From positions 1 through 64,000 of the forward strand of contig JAGEMR010000134.1 of the NCBI GenBank assembly GCA_021030915.1: a DNA stretch of 64,000 nucleotides. The letters are read 5' to 3'. How positions within the stretch are numbered: the stretch's first letter is position 1; each line of letters starts with the position of its first letter. This stretch comes from Astrothelium macrocarpum (lineage: Eukaryota; Ascomycota; Dothideomycetes; Trypetheliales; Trypetheliaceae). The notes beneath the pieces are model-generated. The model was not told where the DNA came from, did not search any database, and saw only the letters and a list, made by a program, of their open reading frames with translations. The position numbers were made by a program, and so were the translations under genes. Positions 35,917 to 46,390 of the stretch are shown here, piece after piece.

Positions 35917-37295
35917 CAGGTTGTTTCTATTTCCCTTGTCAGAAGGATGAAGCTAAAAGATCACATTACCGCCCCAGTCATAGATGGCGATCCAAAGTTT
36001 TGTATCTGCGGGACTCGACAAGCGAATGGCGCGAGATCTACAGGACTTCAAGACCAAATTCCGCAACCGTGAGGAGCAAAACGCCACCACTCTTGCACTT
36101 CTTCAAGAACATCCTCGGGCTCTCAGCGCTTTTAGTGACAAATATTGTCAGTAAACAGAATTGCAATTATGCGATTTTACAAAGATGTTGAAAGTCATCA
36201 ACACCCACCTACAGTAAAAGGATCAGCGAATCAGTATCTGCGAAAAGGACATTATAGGATGCAAACGCACGTCTCAGGATTTGACGGGATGCACAGGTTA
36301 TTTGGGATGCGTTACGGCGAAGCTTGATGGCCTTGCGACCTCGATGTAGTGGGCGCCAAAGTTACCCATAATACTTTGCGTTGGCGTCGTCAAATCCAAT
36401 TCGATTCAGCGCGCCATCAGCTAGATACGACGGCTTCACCGGGAGGTTCTGTCGTTACTAGGGCATGGTCACGTTGCAGTGCAATTGCGCCTCGCATTCC
36501 ACGTTGATCTAGGATACGGATGGAAGATCACTGGGTTCTCTGTATAGCCAAAGCCGACCTTGAAGGTGCGATATGCAAGAACCTAATCATCATCTACATG
36601 GCTGGAACTCTTGATTTCGTCATCGTGACCTCATCTCCGCAACCGAAGGAATATCTGAGTCAAGCTCCGTCGAGTTCTTAAGGATGATGTAGGTCATACT
36701 ACACCGAAGAACCAAGTTGGAACCCATGTAGCTGGCCCGCTGCCCAGTGTATAGTGTCATCTTTGTGGTGAGTGGGATATACCTCTTTAGGTGAGGAGGT
36801 TTAACCAGCATTTACTTGAGAACATGGAAGTGTAGATAGACAAAACCTATTAAACGTACAAACCATGAAATCCTTTCTGATACTACTTCGAATGTGAACA
36901 CACGTAAGCTTACCATGTTCTTCCTTTACCACCTTCTTTCTGCAACTCAACGTCAACTGTGCTTTCAGCATTATCCACAGCGCTTGTACTATCATCCGTC
37001 CTAGTAATGTCCTCGAGCGGGTATTAGGATCGATAATGACATTTTTGGATTTTGGTATATACTGAACTAGTTTTTCACAGTTTTTGTTTAATCAATAGGA
37101 TGGAGGAGATGGTGCTTTGGGGACAAGTCTCCATAGACATGCTAAATGAATAAAATCCCGTAAATAACCTATCTATGTATCTGAAAATAGAAAATAGACT
37201 AACTAGATATTCTATATATCTGTTACAAGGCTCTACATAGGTAGCTTATTCATTCTTTACCAATTCCCACACCGCCTTGGTTCTGCCCGGCTGTT
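35917..37295. other. Intergenic, no gene seen
   Basis: About 1.4 kb without recognised genes or repeats. Frames are short throughout. Confidence 0.45.
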
Positions 37296-38100
37296 ATGAC
37301 TCCATTTCCACCACTAATCACCGTCCCGTTCCCGCACGATTCCGACTATATCGATCGCGCCGCACTGAATGACAGCGTCTACAAGAAGCTCTTTGTCCCC
37401 GCCGCCAGCGCACTTGTCACACTTGGTGGAGTAGGGTAAGGCGTAATTTCAATATCAACTTCACGCTTTCGCTTCGCTGACGAGACCGCTGCAGGCCGCA
37501 GCTCGAGATCGAGTCGTCTGGGCACCATTGAGTGTGTCGCGTACAATCCACTCAAATCGCGCAGCGCCCCTCGCGTATACTCACGGCACCTATATCTCCG
37601 ACGACATTTCCCTCACTCCATGTGCGTACTCGATCCGAGAGTGAACATGCTTTAGCGTTTCTGCAGCTGGCTGTAGGATGTGGACAAGGAAATTGGTGAA
37701 TGGTACTCGACAATGCTGACGACGTCCGCTTTCTACTCGAACCCCCGTCAACCGATCAACAGGACGAAGTAGCGAAGCACGAAAACTAGCACCGCGAGCG
37801 ATGTGTGGATGATCTCCCTACCTGCGGTCATGGGTCGATATTGATCACGACGAGGAGCGAAGATGTGGCCTTAAAACTGATCCACAAGAAGAGTGTAGTC
37901 GCAGTCGAGCCGATGCACGAAGAAGATACCCAAGCATTAGTAGAGAAAAAGCCAGGAGAGCATGACAGACGAGAAGAGATGGTCGAGCTCGCGAAGACCC
38001 CCGAATACATGCCGCTCGCCATGGCGCAGGCGGCGACACATATCCGCCAGCAATGAGCAAAGTTCGAAACAAGACCGTTTGGTGACGTTTTCAATGCTTA
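37296..38100 (+). pseudogene. NB-ARC (NLR-type) ATPase gene remnant
   Basis: Fragments in shifting frames match the NB-ARC module of fungal NB-ARC/TPR proteins. They begin with FPHDSDYIDR and a P-loop-like LGGVG at 37296-37436, where the frame runs into TAA and the Lys/Thr expected next is missing. A Walker B block follows (MVLDNADDVRFLLE, from about 37700). Then HGSILITTRSEDVALKL and VEPMHEEDTQALVEKK (37805-38056) correspond to the sensor/GxP region, with EYMPLAMAQAATHI at the end. No TPR or WD repeats follow. NB-ARC proteins are intracellular immune or incompatibility switches. The missing P-loop Lys, frameshifts and truncation indicate a dead copy. Confidence 0.8.
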
Positions 38101-38396
38101 GAGCATTGTCAAAACCTGATTAGATGAACGGGAGCGTCACTGCGTGATCTCATTTTGGATTCGCTTCTGAATTGTCGGTCCCGGAATTGATGAGGCCAAC
38201 TGCATGACGCATCCTATCTATCTTGGAAAAGATTAGATTAATTGTGCATGAACATTGGGTTGAGGAGCTGACCGCCGTGGCCTATGGAAATTGCAGATTT
38301 ATGCGTTTCACGGGAAAAGCGATAGAAGTGCAAGAGTCTTCAATATTTACATATGCACGACGGCACTACAAGCTGGCAATGCATTAATGTCAAGGT

Positions 38397-39467
38397 TTAT
38401 GGTCTCTCAGGCAGCGAGATGGCGCCGACAGGTTTGTGGAGCGGCTTTACCAAGGGTGCTGCTCTCTCCTGCGCCCATTGCCGAACCATTTCAGGATCTC
38501 GACAGGAGTGCCAAGTGTTAAAATTAGGCACGGGCCCAGGCCATCCGTCCACCCAGTGGAATGTGATCAGTTGCGAATCGCCGTTGCACATCAGGACTTG
38601 TCTCAAAATCTCTATGCAGTGATCTGATTGACATTTTAAGCCCTGGGCAACAGGATGGCAGCAAGATGCTCTCACGTACCCGTGTGATTACCCACATCGT
38701 GCGAGGAGAAGTAGGGATCTTTATCCTGGTAGTACTCTCGATGCACGAACTTCCGCAAGATGTTCTAATATACGGATTAGCATCACCAGGCGAGTTGTGT
38801 ATTCAAAGGGACATAATACTAAACAGTGTAATTGATGAAAGACTAGTTATCCAAGGTTAGTGCATTGGTGTATTCCAGTGGATGTCTCAGTTATTACCTT
38901 CAACAGTTGCCATGAAACCGTCTCCAATTTGTACAGTGGTATTTAATGGCACCCGATCATTGTTCTGTTTTCCAGAGCTCATGATATCTGCCTCTGTGAC
39001 TGCTAACACAATCGCAGTACCATCGATCACGGCTCGAAGACCATTAGTCCTTGTGCCAACCGTATCCCGCTGGATTACGTACGGCTTTTGGTAAAGCGGT
39101 TCCACTCAGCATCTATGCTCGGCCCATAGCCAGTGTATTTCGAATGTGGTGTTATCGATGCGTTGAATTGCACCTGTTGTCGTTGCAGCAAGGGTTCCAA
39201 AACTCCAGTCCCTGTCTCAGCAACGTTCTTTGCGTCGACAAAGATGGACTCATGTGTGCGGTTGAGTCCTGCATTGCGGTTCGTAGCCCACAGCTGAGCT
39301 ATGCTAACAAGATTCGCCATGAGACTGATCATGAAGCCTACTTCTACCAACACCCTTGTCCAATGGAAATTCTTCTGCCTTCTGACGTAGTCGGTACCGT
39401 GCTGTTGAGGAACTTCCCAGTCGTCTTGTTCAATTGATGTGTAGTTCTTCTTCTGTAGCCAGCGCAT
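38397..39467 (-). CDS. UstYa-family (DUF3328) oxidase-like protein A
   Basis: Five exons on the minus strand: 39467-39083, 38999-38898, 38842-38820 (a 23-nt micro-exon), 38764-38680 and 38623-38397; introns 83, 55, 55 and 56 nt, phases agree, 273 aa. Short cytosolic N-terminus, one membrane segment (VGFMISLMANLVSIAQLW, about 55-75), then the UstYa domain with YTGYGPSIDAEWNRF. The two signature motifs appear only after splicing: VFHQLHCLNILR and DHCIEILRQ, followed by TFHWVDGWPGPVPNFNTWH. In ustiloxin, asperipin and cyclochlorotine-type pathways such proteins catalyse oxidative cyclisation of peptide side chains in the secretory pathway. It is divergent from a second UstYa gene and about 2.7 kb from a repeat-containing peptide gene, so maturation of that peptide is the likely job. 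Donor choice of intron 1 is the weakest point. Confidence 0.88.
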
Positions 39468-39996
39468 TTCGGTTGAATATCTGCTCGTATGCAGGAGAAT
39501 GATGTTATAACAATGATGCAAGACTCAAACTAAACCTCCTCAAAGGCGTTAATATTACGGGAGCAAAATCGTGACCGTAGCAAGTAGTCCAAAGCGAAGC
39601 AAGATGAGCATAGTCCTCACAGGCAGTACTTTCAAGTACGCTTGGCAGTGCCTTCGTTGATCAGCCATTTTTGTTAATTCGTCAGCGTGCGAAGAGCATA
39701 GCGCAGCTCGTGCATATACATGTGGCTAGCAATGCACTCAGATACGAAGCCCGATGTTACCTTACGATATGCCCGTTGGCTCATATTGATTTTTCGAAAT
39801 GGAGATCCTGGCCAAGATCAGCTAGGCAGCAAGTACCTCAGAAGCGAGGCTTATGCGGAAGAGGGTGCGCTCTCGGTAAACATAACTTCAAATGAACTGG
39901 CCCTTCCGGTCAACATGTTGTATTCGTTCACATACTTGTTCCGCCTACATTATCTTCGTGTCGCCGTGCCTTCTGCCTTGAATTTGTTGAAAACTT
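39468..39996. promoter_or_regulatory. Divergent spacer between the two UstYa genes
   Basis: 529 bp separate the two start codons, which point away from each other, so both promoters lie here and co-expression is plausible. I could not identify a specific transcription-factor site with confidence. Confidence 0.5.
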
Positions 39997-40998
39997 ATGG
40001 ACTCTATACGCACTTCAATTGATGTGCCCTTGAAAGATGAGGAAGAACATTTACTCGAGAGTGGCAGCAGCGTCGATGTTTCACCAGACTGCATTAGGAA
40101 CGCGAACACTTCGCGGAGACGGGCACAGAACCGAAAGCACTTGGCTGCACTATATGTTGCTAATACTGTGCTGTGTTGTCTCGCCATTTGGCTATGGTGG
40201 CGAAGGGACTTTACTGACGGCACACTTACCTTTTGTGAGTCTTGCTTAGGCCGCTCCACTCGGGGCAAAATAATTGATATCGACCGTGAAAAGCTCCTGC
40301 GGCATCGATCCTTGAATGGCGCCCTCAGTTGTTCATGGACAGCATTACACACGAGTCACCTTACCAAGCATATCCGACAGATCAAGTAGATACATTGTGG
40401 GATGATTTGTACAGTGGAAAGTCTTCATGACCAAGTCTCTCAGAGGATCAGACTAACAACCATCTAGGCACGGCACACACGTTGATTGATGATGTCGAAT
40501 TGAAACATCTCGGAAACGAAACCGTGCGGGTGGAAGGCCAGGGCAATCTGGTACAGCTCGAGGTCTTCCACATGCTCCATTGCTTGGTTCGTATGGGTCA
40601 AAGTGTGTCTCTGCTGTGACTGACCGCCAATTAGAACAAGATCAGAAAGCTGCTTTACCCCGAGCGCTATCCGGACGACTCGATTTACCATCCCAATGGC
40701 ACCTTAAACGCTTTCATGCGCATCCACATGGGTAGGAATCCATGTTGTACTGTATTTGTCTTAGTATTAATGGTTAGTTCCAGGTCATTGTGTCGACCGA
40801 CTTCGACAAGAAATTATGTGTACTAGCAATCCCGAGGCTAACGTTTGGCAATGGCGTGAGGACAAACAAAAATACTGGATCAATTTTGAAACCATGCACA
40901 CCTGTAGAGACTTTGAAAGGATCCGTGCATGGGCTAGAGAGAAAAATGTAGTGGCGAGCTTATTGCCGCTGAACGTATTTACTGGCCGAGTAACATGA
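39997..40998 (+). CDS. UstYa-family (DUF3328) oxidase-like protein B
   Basis: Five exons: 39997-40234, 40294-40413, 40468-40586, 40635-40731 and 40784-40998, with introns of 59, 54, 48 and 52 nt, giving 262 aa. N-terminal cytosolic part, one membrane segment (AALYVANTVLCCLAIWLWW, about 49-67), then the UstYa domain: FSPAASILEW at the first splice, SPYQAYPTDQVDTLWDD, VFHMLHCL joined to NKIRKLLYP (first motif) and HMGHCVDRLRQEIMC (second motif). A late MHTCRDFERI block matches the usual C-terminus. The intron positions around the HCL motif are the same as in protein A, so the two are related paralogues. Intron 2 uses a non-consensus donor (GTGGAA). Cross-linking of tyrosine-containing peptide cores is the expected role. 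Confidence 0.88.
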
Positions 40999-42126
40999 TC
41001 GCATTGGTCAAGGACTTTCGATGGAAAACAGATTAACAGGCAGAAGACTCTCGCTGCTTCTCAACAAGATCTAGTCATACTTCCATCCTTTTATGCTGAC
41101 GAATGGTTGTTGCTCGTGCTCGCACGCGTAGCATGACTGTTTGCAAGACTTTCGTTATCGCATGGAATTGTTGACCCACGGTATCTACCATGAAACCAAC
41201 ACCTTAATTCTTAGTGCTAGCCTACAATGCTTTTTCGGGCGTCCTTTCCCCAGGAAATTTTCGACCCCGCCGCTAATAGAGGTGATTGCTTTTTCGGCCA
41301 CAAAGCAATCACCTAGCGTTATCGATCTGCGCACATTTCTCTTCGCCTACCGTATTATTGTATGAGAATTTCATTCCGCCCTGTAGAAACTTGGATTTCT
41401 ATCGTTCGAGATTTCTGTCAGCCCTTCTGTCTAAGCTCGGATGGGTGTGTCGAGCTTGTTTCACCAAAGATCATCACGAACATCTCGTCAACAGAGGAAG
41501 TGAGTTCCTGAGCTGTACCGCAGCTGACAACGTCGTCAATAGCTGCAGTACATCACGCAATTCCTCCGATATATAGCACAGCCGCCAATTCGTTTGTTTG
41601 CGACCCAACAACCTCGGCAATTGGAAGAATATGTCCAAGGTTACAGAGCATTGGATGATCCGCGGAAGCAAGAGTCTCAGTACGATAATTCACACCTTCC
41701 ACAATGAGTGCTCCGAGCCTCTCGTCAATTACCGCAGCTCGGTCATCAAGCAGGTGACGCACCCTCCAGCGTTCGTAAAACCCAGGGCCGCATTGATTGA
41801 AGCACAAGATCCCGCGGGGAAGCCGGCTGCGGAGTCGAGTGTGGAGACGAATGCAGAGACGAATGCAGAGACGAATGTGCAGACGAATGTGTAGACGAAG
41901 GTGCAGATGGATATGTAGACGAATTTGCAGACGAATGTAACGTAGAATTGAAGACACTAAAGCTGTGGTGGTCGGAAGCTAAACATTATGACCATTTACC
42001 TAAAAGGGAAAGGATAGAAGAAACGCACATATATAGAGGGTGCTGATCCAGGTTTAAATGAGCATTAAGTTCCAATTGCTACCACACTTCACTTTTCTTC
42101 ATCGCAAACCCACTTTGGACGGCAAA
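40999..42126. other. Spacer between UstYa B and the precursor peptide gene
   Basis: No family recognised. Contains the 12-bp tandem array at 41840-41935 and an open minus-strand frame (41957-41553) that runs through it and continues as non-repetitive sequence (GFYERWRVRHLLDDRAAVID). That frame could be a real secreted or low-complexity protein, but the repeat alone can keep a frame open. The last part is the promoter of the precursor gene. Confidence 0.4.
41840..41937. repeat. 12-bp tandem array, eight units
   Basis: Eight imperfect copies of a 12-bp unit close to GCAGAGACGAAT. The length is a multiple of three, so translations stay open: plus-strand ETNA/ETNV units, minus-strand alternating Phe-Val-Ser-Ala or Arg-Leu units. 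It lies 190 bp upstream of the precursor peptide gene. Confidence 0.8.
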
Positions 42127-42564
42127 ATGAAGATTGACAAAGCGTCCCTTCTGTCCCTTCTGGCCTTCTTATCTGTACAGGGAGTGCTGAGCATACCCAT
42201 TACTAGTATGAGCTGTGGTACTATGTCTAATGTGACCAGCTTCGCTGATTTTCTTAGGCATTGACGCAGCTGTAGGACAATTCTGGACATGATACATCAG
42301 GCTTGAGGAAAGCTGACCTATGAAAAGAGTGTAGACGCGCCGAACAGCGGCCACTACCGCAGGGGAGAGAACGACGTGGATAGTGAGACCGGTCTGTACT
42401 ACCGGAGGGACGAGAACGACGTAGATAGTGAGACCGGCCTCTACTATCGCAGGGACGAAAACGACGTGGACGAGGAGACCGGCCTCTACTACCGCAGAGA
42501 TGGGAATGACGTCGATGAGGAGACCGGCCTCTACTACCGTAGGGACGAGAAAAACGTGGTTTAG
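42127..42564 (+). CDS. Repeat-containing secreted RiPP precursor peptide (ustiloxin/dikaritin-like)
   Basis: Exon 1, 42127-42205, encodes a signal peptide (MKIDKASLLSLLAFLSVQG, cleavage probably after VLS). The GTATGA donor at 42206 is followed by an intron with a CTGAC branch point at about 42313; the best acceptor is TAG at 42333-42334, in phase, giving 102 aa. Other acceptors between 42307 and 42334 would change only a few residues. Exon 2 encodes a short lead-in ending GHYRR, then four 15-residue repeats each ending ETGLYYRR, then a short acidic tail. The Arg-Arg after every repeat fits Kex2 processing, and the invariant Tyr-Tyr suits side-chain cyclisation by UstYa proteins, two of which are encoded just upstream. 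The acidic spacer (D/G-E/G-N-D-V-D) varies while the GLYY core does not. The product is probably a cyclic peptide metabolite. I do not recognise this core. Confidence 0.85.
42364..42543 (+). repeat. Four tandem 45-bp coding units in the precursor gene
   Basis: Units at 42364-42408, 42409-42453, 42454-42498 and 42499-42543. They differ mostly at silent positions and in the spacer codons (Ser to Glu, Glu to Gly), while the codons for ETGLYY and the two Arg are kept at protein level. A degenerate partial unit (SGHYRR) precedes them and a partial unit (DEKNVV) follows. Confidence 0.92.
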
Positions 42565-43896
42565 CCCAATGGCGCACCCCTTTGAGCCTTCCGAGGCTCC
42601 TATCTCGACACTCACGATTGTCTGAAGATCTTCCAGTGGGACGAAACCTGGAGGGACTTAATATGAAGATCAAAAGAGCTGGTGATAGTGGTGATCGATC
42701 AAAGCGCAAACAAACAGCAATAGCACATTCACGAAGAAGAATACTTATTCAAAGCGAGGGAAATGACCGAAAGAAACCTCAAAACAACCAATGTAATCTA
42801 GCTTCGTCTTGATTAACTCCCTCATTTTGCGACTGAAGTAACGCATGTTGCGACGTAGACTTCCAGACTGGCACTATTCTCGTGACTCACATGTACAGTG
42901 ACCATTGATGTCAAAAGTTGTTATTGAACTGATGTGTCCGTTCGATTTGCGTATAATTCGTACTTGCTGCGCATGGCCAGATCTAGCACAAATTCGCGTT
43001 AGATGTAAGATTTTGGGCCGAAAGATGTACAGCCGTGGTGGATTCATTTTTTTGTCTCCTCAAATGAGATTGAATATGCTCATGGTCTGTCAAAGGCAAG
43101 CTTTCGCCATGCCAGGGTAGTGACGCGTTCAATGGTCTAATTAGCGCAATTGTTCCCACCACAGTCGCTTAACTCAGCGGAAACGTCACTGCTCCGACTC
43201 GATGACCGTGTCCCTTAGAGCATCTGCATTTTCTCTCCCGCCGATACGTTCGGTAGTGGCACTGCCCGGTCAAGGTGCGGTCAAATGGGAAATCGTACCT
43301 GCGGCACGATCATCCCCTACAAGAGCAATTTCCCCAGCGAGAGTACCGCTCCGTTCGACAGCTCAATGGTCCGCCTTATCCATGCCTTCTGCGTTGTCTG
43401 ATGCGGTGTCCGGGCGATTGGTGCGTATTCAAGATTACGCTGGACTATGGGCAAGTAAAGGACCTATCCTAAGAACTTTACCCTCTGAGCTACATCCTCT
43501 CTGCTATAGATACTCATTAGTAAAGCAGAAAAAGTTGGCGTTCTCACGATACCGTAATGTTCAAAGGAGACGCTGAACTGGCCAGCGGCTGTGAAATAAT
43601 CAACACGTCAACTTATCCGAAAGGAGTCAAAACCTACGTTGATTACCTAGATAAACAGGAAACGATTTTTTCCAAACGACAAGCCCGACCGCCGATTAAC
43701 CAGTACCATGACTATTACTGCACAACGCAAAGAATTGCATATAAACTTTCTTGCAACAATTGCATTGAAGTTCATACACAAGCGATGGAAGCATGAACGA
43801 AACGTGAAAAAGCCTCTGCCTTTCCCCTATTTTCAATTGTTATGGAAGCTAAGAAAGACTAGTACTAACAAGTCAGCTTCAATTGACTGCCATAGC
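42565..43896. other. Intergenic, no clear gene
   Basis: Several frames of 70-125 codons exist (for example 43202-43576 plus), but none shows a recognised domain, signal peptide or believable splice pattern. 3' flanks of the precursor gene and of the convergent CCCH gene lie here. Confidence 0.4.
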
Positions 43897-44657
43897 CTAC
43901 AAGATCTCACGAAGCAAGAACTTCAAGACGCCTCCTGCATACGCCGATTCTTTTGGAAAGAATTTCCCAGTCTCAATTGTATACTCCCTCAGTGCATCCA
44001 GAGACGGAAACAATTCAATAATTCGCCCAGATGTATCTACTAGATCAACAAGATTCACGTGTACCTTCTTGATTTCCTATCAAAATTCAGATCAAGGGGT
44101 GCTAGGGAGTGCTGTCAGATACATACTTCTTTGCATTGCGCAATAGTCATAGGCGGCGGCTCAATGTTGACGGCCATGCAAAGCTTGCGCCAATTCTTAA
44201 CACTAGAAATTTTAGTTCCGTAAAGGTTGTTGAATCGAACAACCATTGCATCTTTGAATGCTTGGTGAGCTTCTAGGCGTTCGTCGTCGTTCCGATCCCA
44301 AGCAAAGAAGTCGCACATGCGGTAAAATTCTTCCGTCACACCTCGTGTATCGTCGTACGCAAACTCTGGGTACTGCGCAAAAAAGGCGGAAATCGCATCC
44401 GGATCATGTCGTGATTTGTGTTGATGTTGGGATGGTCGTTGCTTCTTTTTCTTGTTCTGTAGCAAGAACATTACTATTTAGACTACGAGTCGAGAGCAAT
44501 ACTATATAATTTGGGCACGACAACTCACCTTCTTGCAGTCTGGGTGGTGGACTCTGTACCGCGGGTCGCCAGTATGAGAGTATTTACAGCTCGTGCCGTA
44601 TGAGCAGAAGCCCGTGTCTCGAAACTGGTAGCAGACTGGCTTGGAACCGTTGCGCAT
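43897..44657 (-). CDS. Small CCCH-type zinc-finger protein
   Basis: Three exons on the minus strand, 44657-44529, 44456-44127 and 44076-43897, with introns of 72 and 50 nt; phases agree, 212 aa. The N-terminus carries one CCCH finger, CYQFRDTGFCSYGTSCKYSH, followed by a Lys-rich basic linker (NKKKKQR). Next is a conserved fungal module with EFYRMCDFFAWDRND and, after the second splice, VNLVDLVDTSGR and TIETGKFFPKESAYAGGVLKFLLREIL. Single CCCH fingers usually bind RNA. The same finger-plus-module arrangement is common in filamentous fungi, but its role is unknown. The ATG at 44657 is four codons before the finger block and no better start is visible. Confidence 0.85.
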
Positions 44658-46390
44658 TGTGAGCGGTACAATCAAGAAAGAATGTCGCAATCGACGTTGA
44701 AAATGGTTCGATACTTGGGCAATGTATGCGCGATTGATCCAGGAGAAAAATTGACTGCGCCAGACACACGGTCCGTAGTGAGTTTCAAGCGGAAAATCTT
44801 TTTGTAAGACGACTCAAAGGCTACATGAATCGTGAACTAACTTTCTCAAAGCTTTGACGGACCTCACTCAAGTTTCTGTCGTGTCTATAAGCAAGATAAT
44901 GAACGGCTTAATTTCGGCTCGGTTGATACTCAGGTTGCACCCGCACTCTTCCCTTTGACGGCAAGCAGAGTCCCAATAGCTGGCAACTCGGACTTGTCCA
45001 TGGCCGGCATCGTTGCAAGTCTTCATTACTTGAGCTTCCATGTCTTCGACTTCATCCCATTTGCTCTTATTCATGCTTGTCAACGAGGGATTGGCCTTAT
45101 TGTATACTGATCCATTTCACTGGGCTAGATAGGCTAGGAGCACCAATCTACTTAACCTCTTCATGAATTTTCACTCTCCTGTACCGTATACAGCATGCAT
45201 ACTGCTTTTCGTCTGGAATGGTATGCCGCGATCACCCACGGGCACTGACTCGGCCCGGCCTCGATGTTTGAGCTTATCCACTTCGAGGCAAGCTTCTAAT
45301 ACACAGACGCCCAGCCACCTAGGTATGATTTCAATTCCAAGTGTTGTTGATAGGCTTCGCTTATACACATAGCATCATCATTAACATATTCTAGGCGAAA
45401 TTGGCAAGAACTCACCCAAAATCTTTGGAAACACCCATTTAAGTACACCAACTAGGCAACCAAGTATACTCGAAGAAAGAAAAAGAGGAAGAAAGCAAGA
45501 ATAAGCTAGTAAGATGTGTAATATGCAAAAAGCATAAGGACTGATCGGGTGCGGTAGGTGGCGGGATAGGAGAGGAGGAGGACGAGGGAAGCGAAGACGA
45601 AGACGAATGCAAATACCAACGCAAGGTTGAATGTCCTTTCACGATGTCCCACTGACCTTCTAGGGTCACATAAACAGGAAAAAGGTGAAGAAGAGCGGGA
45701 AAGTGGACACAAGTAAATGAAGCACGCAAAGCGGCAAAAGCAGGATTTGTCAAGAGTTGGGGGATCGAACCAAGCCTCGGGTTTAATGGCACACAGGCCC
45801 ACGGCATGTCTCTTTGCATTCATCGACGAGAGCTGGAATGATGTGATGATACGCCCATCAGCCTCCTCGACTCTTCACACAAGTTGTTTCCTTGGGTAAA
45901 AACCACCACGTTTGTTACCTAAGCAGGTTAGCGCTAAGCTAGGCTCGAAATGGTAATTTGAGCCACTGGTTCAACATAGCTTCAATTTATGCTCAGGCTG
46001 TTTAGCCTCTTCTCAGATTTGCACAGTCTGATTCAGGTTTGATCTAGGTAGGCTCAGGCACTGCCCAAGTCTGCTCAGATGTACTCAATCACAACTTTCG
46101 CCACATGAGCCTACGGTAGATGACGCATAAGTAACATTCTTACCCAGAGAAAGACAAGTCTCGAAGACACTAATAACGAGCGCGCTAATCATTATGTGTT
46201 TTCCAAAAATTTTCATCCGAGAAACTGTTTAAGAAAACCACAGCCGTTTAGAAGATCCAAGGACATTTCCTCTCACCAACTTGAGCAATACAATTTTCAA
46301 GACGCTTGCTGCCGTTATTCTCTCCATCTTCAATGATCAATTTTGCCGCTTGATTAGCCTTGGGTCAGAGCGTCAATCACCATTCGAACC
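44658..46390. other. Intergenic, no gene seen
   Basis: About 1.7 kb without a recognised gene or transposon. Short frames only. Confidence 0.45.

Noticed and set aside
41840..41937. CRISPR-like array
   Set aside because: The 12-bp units are contiguous with no spacers; it is a minisatellite in a eukaryotic genome.
43468..43510. Minus-strand stretch resembling a tRNA D-arm (TAGCTCAGAGGGTAAAG)
   Set aside because: No matching acceptor stem, no anticodon arm and no T-arm follow, and the D-stem does not pair; probably chance.
43202..43576. 125-codon plus-strand frame
   Set aside because: No motif, no splice continuation and no signal peptide; composition does not stand out from neighbouring frames.
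45750..45830. Minus-strand GGTTCGATCC motif resembling a tRNA T-arm
   Set aside because: The T-stem does not pair, the acceptor halves mismatch and no anticodon arm can be folded at the right distance.
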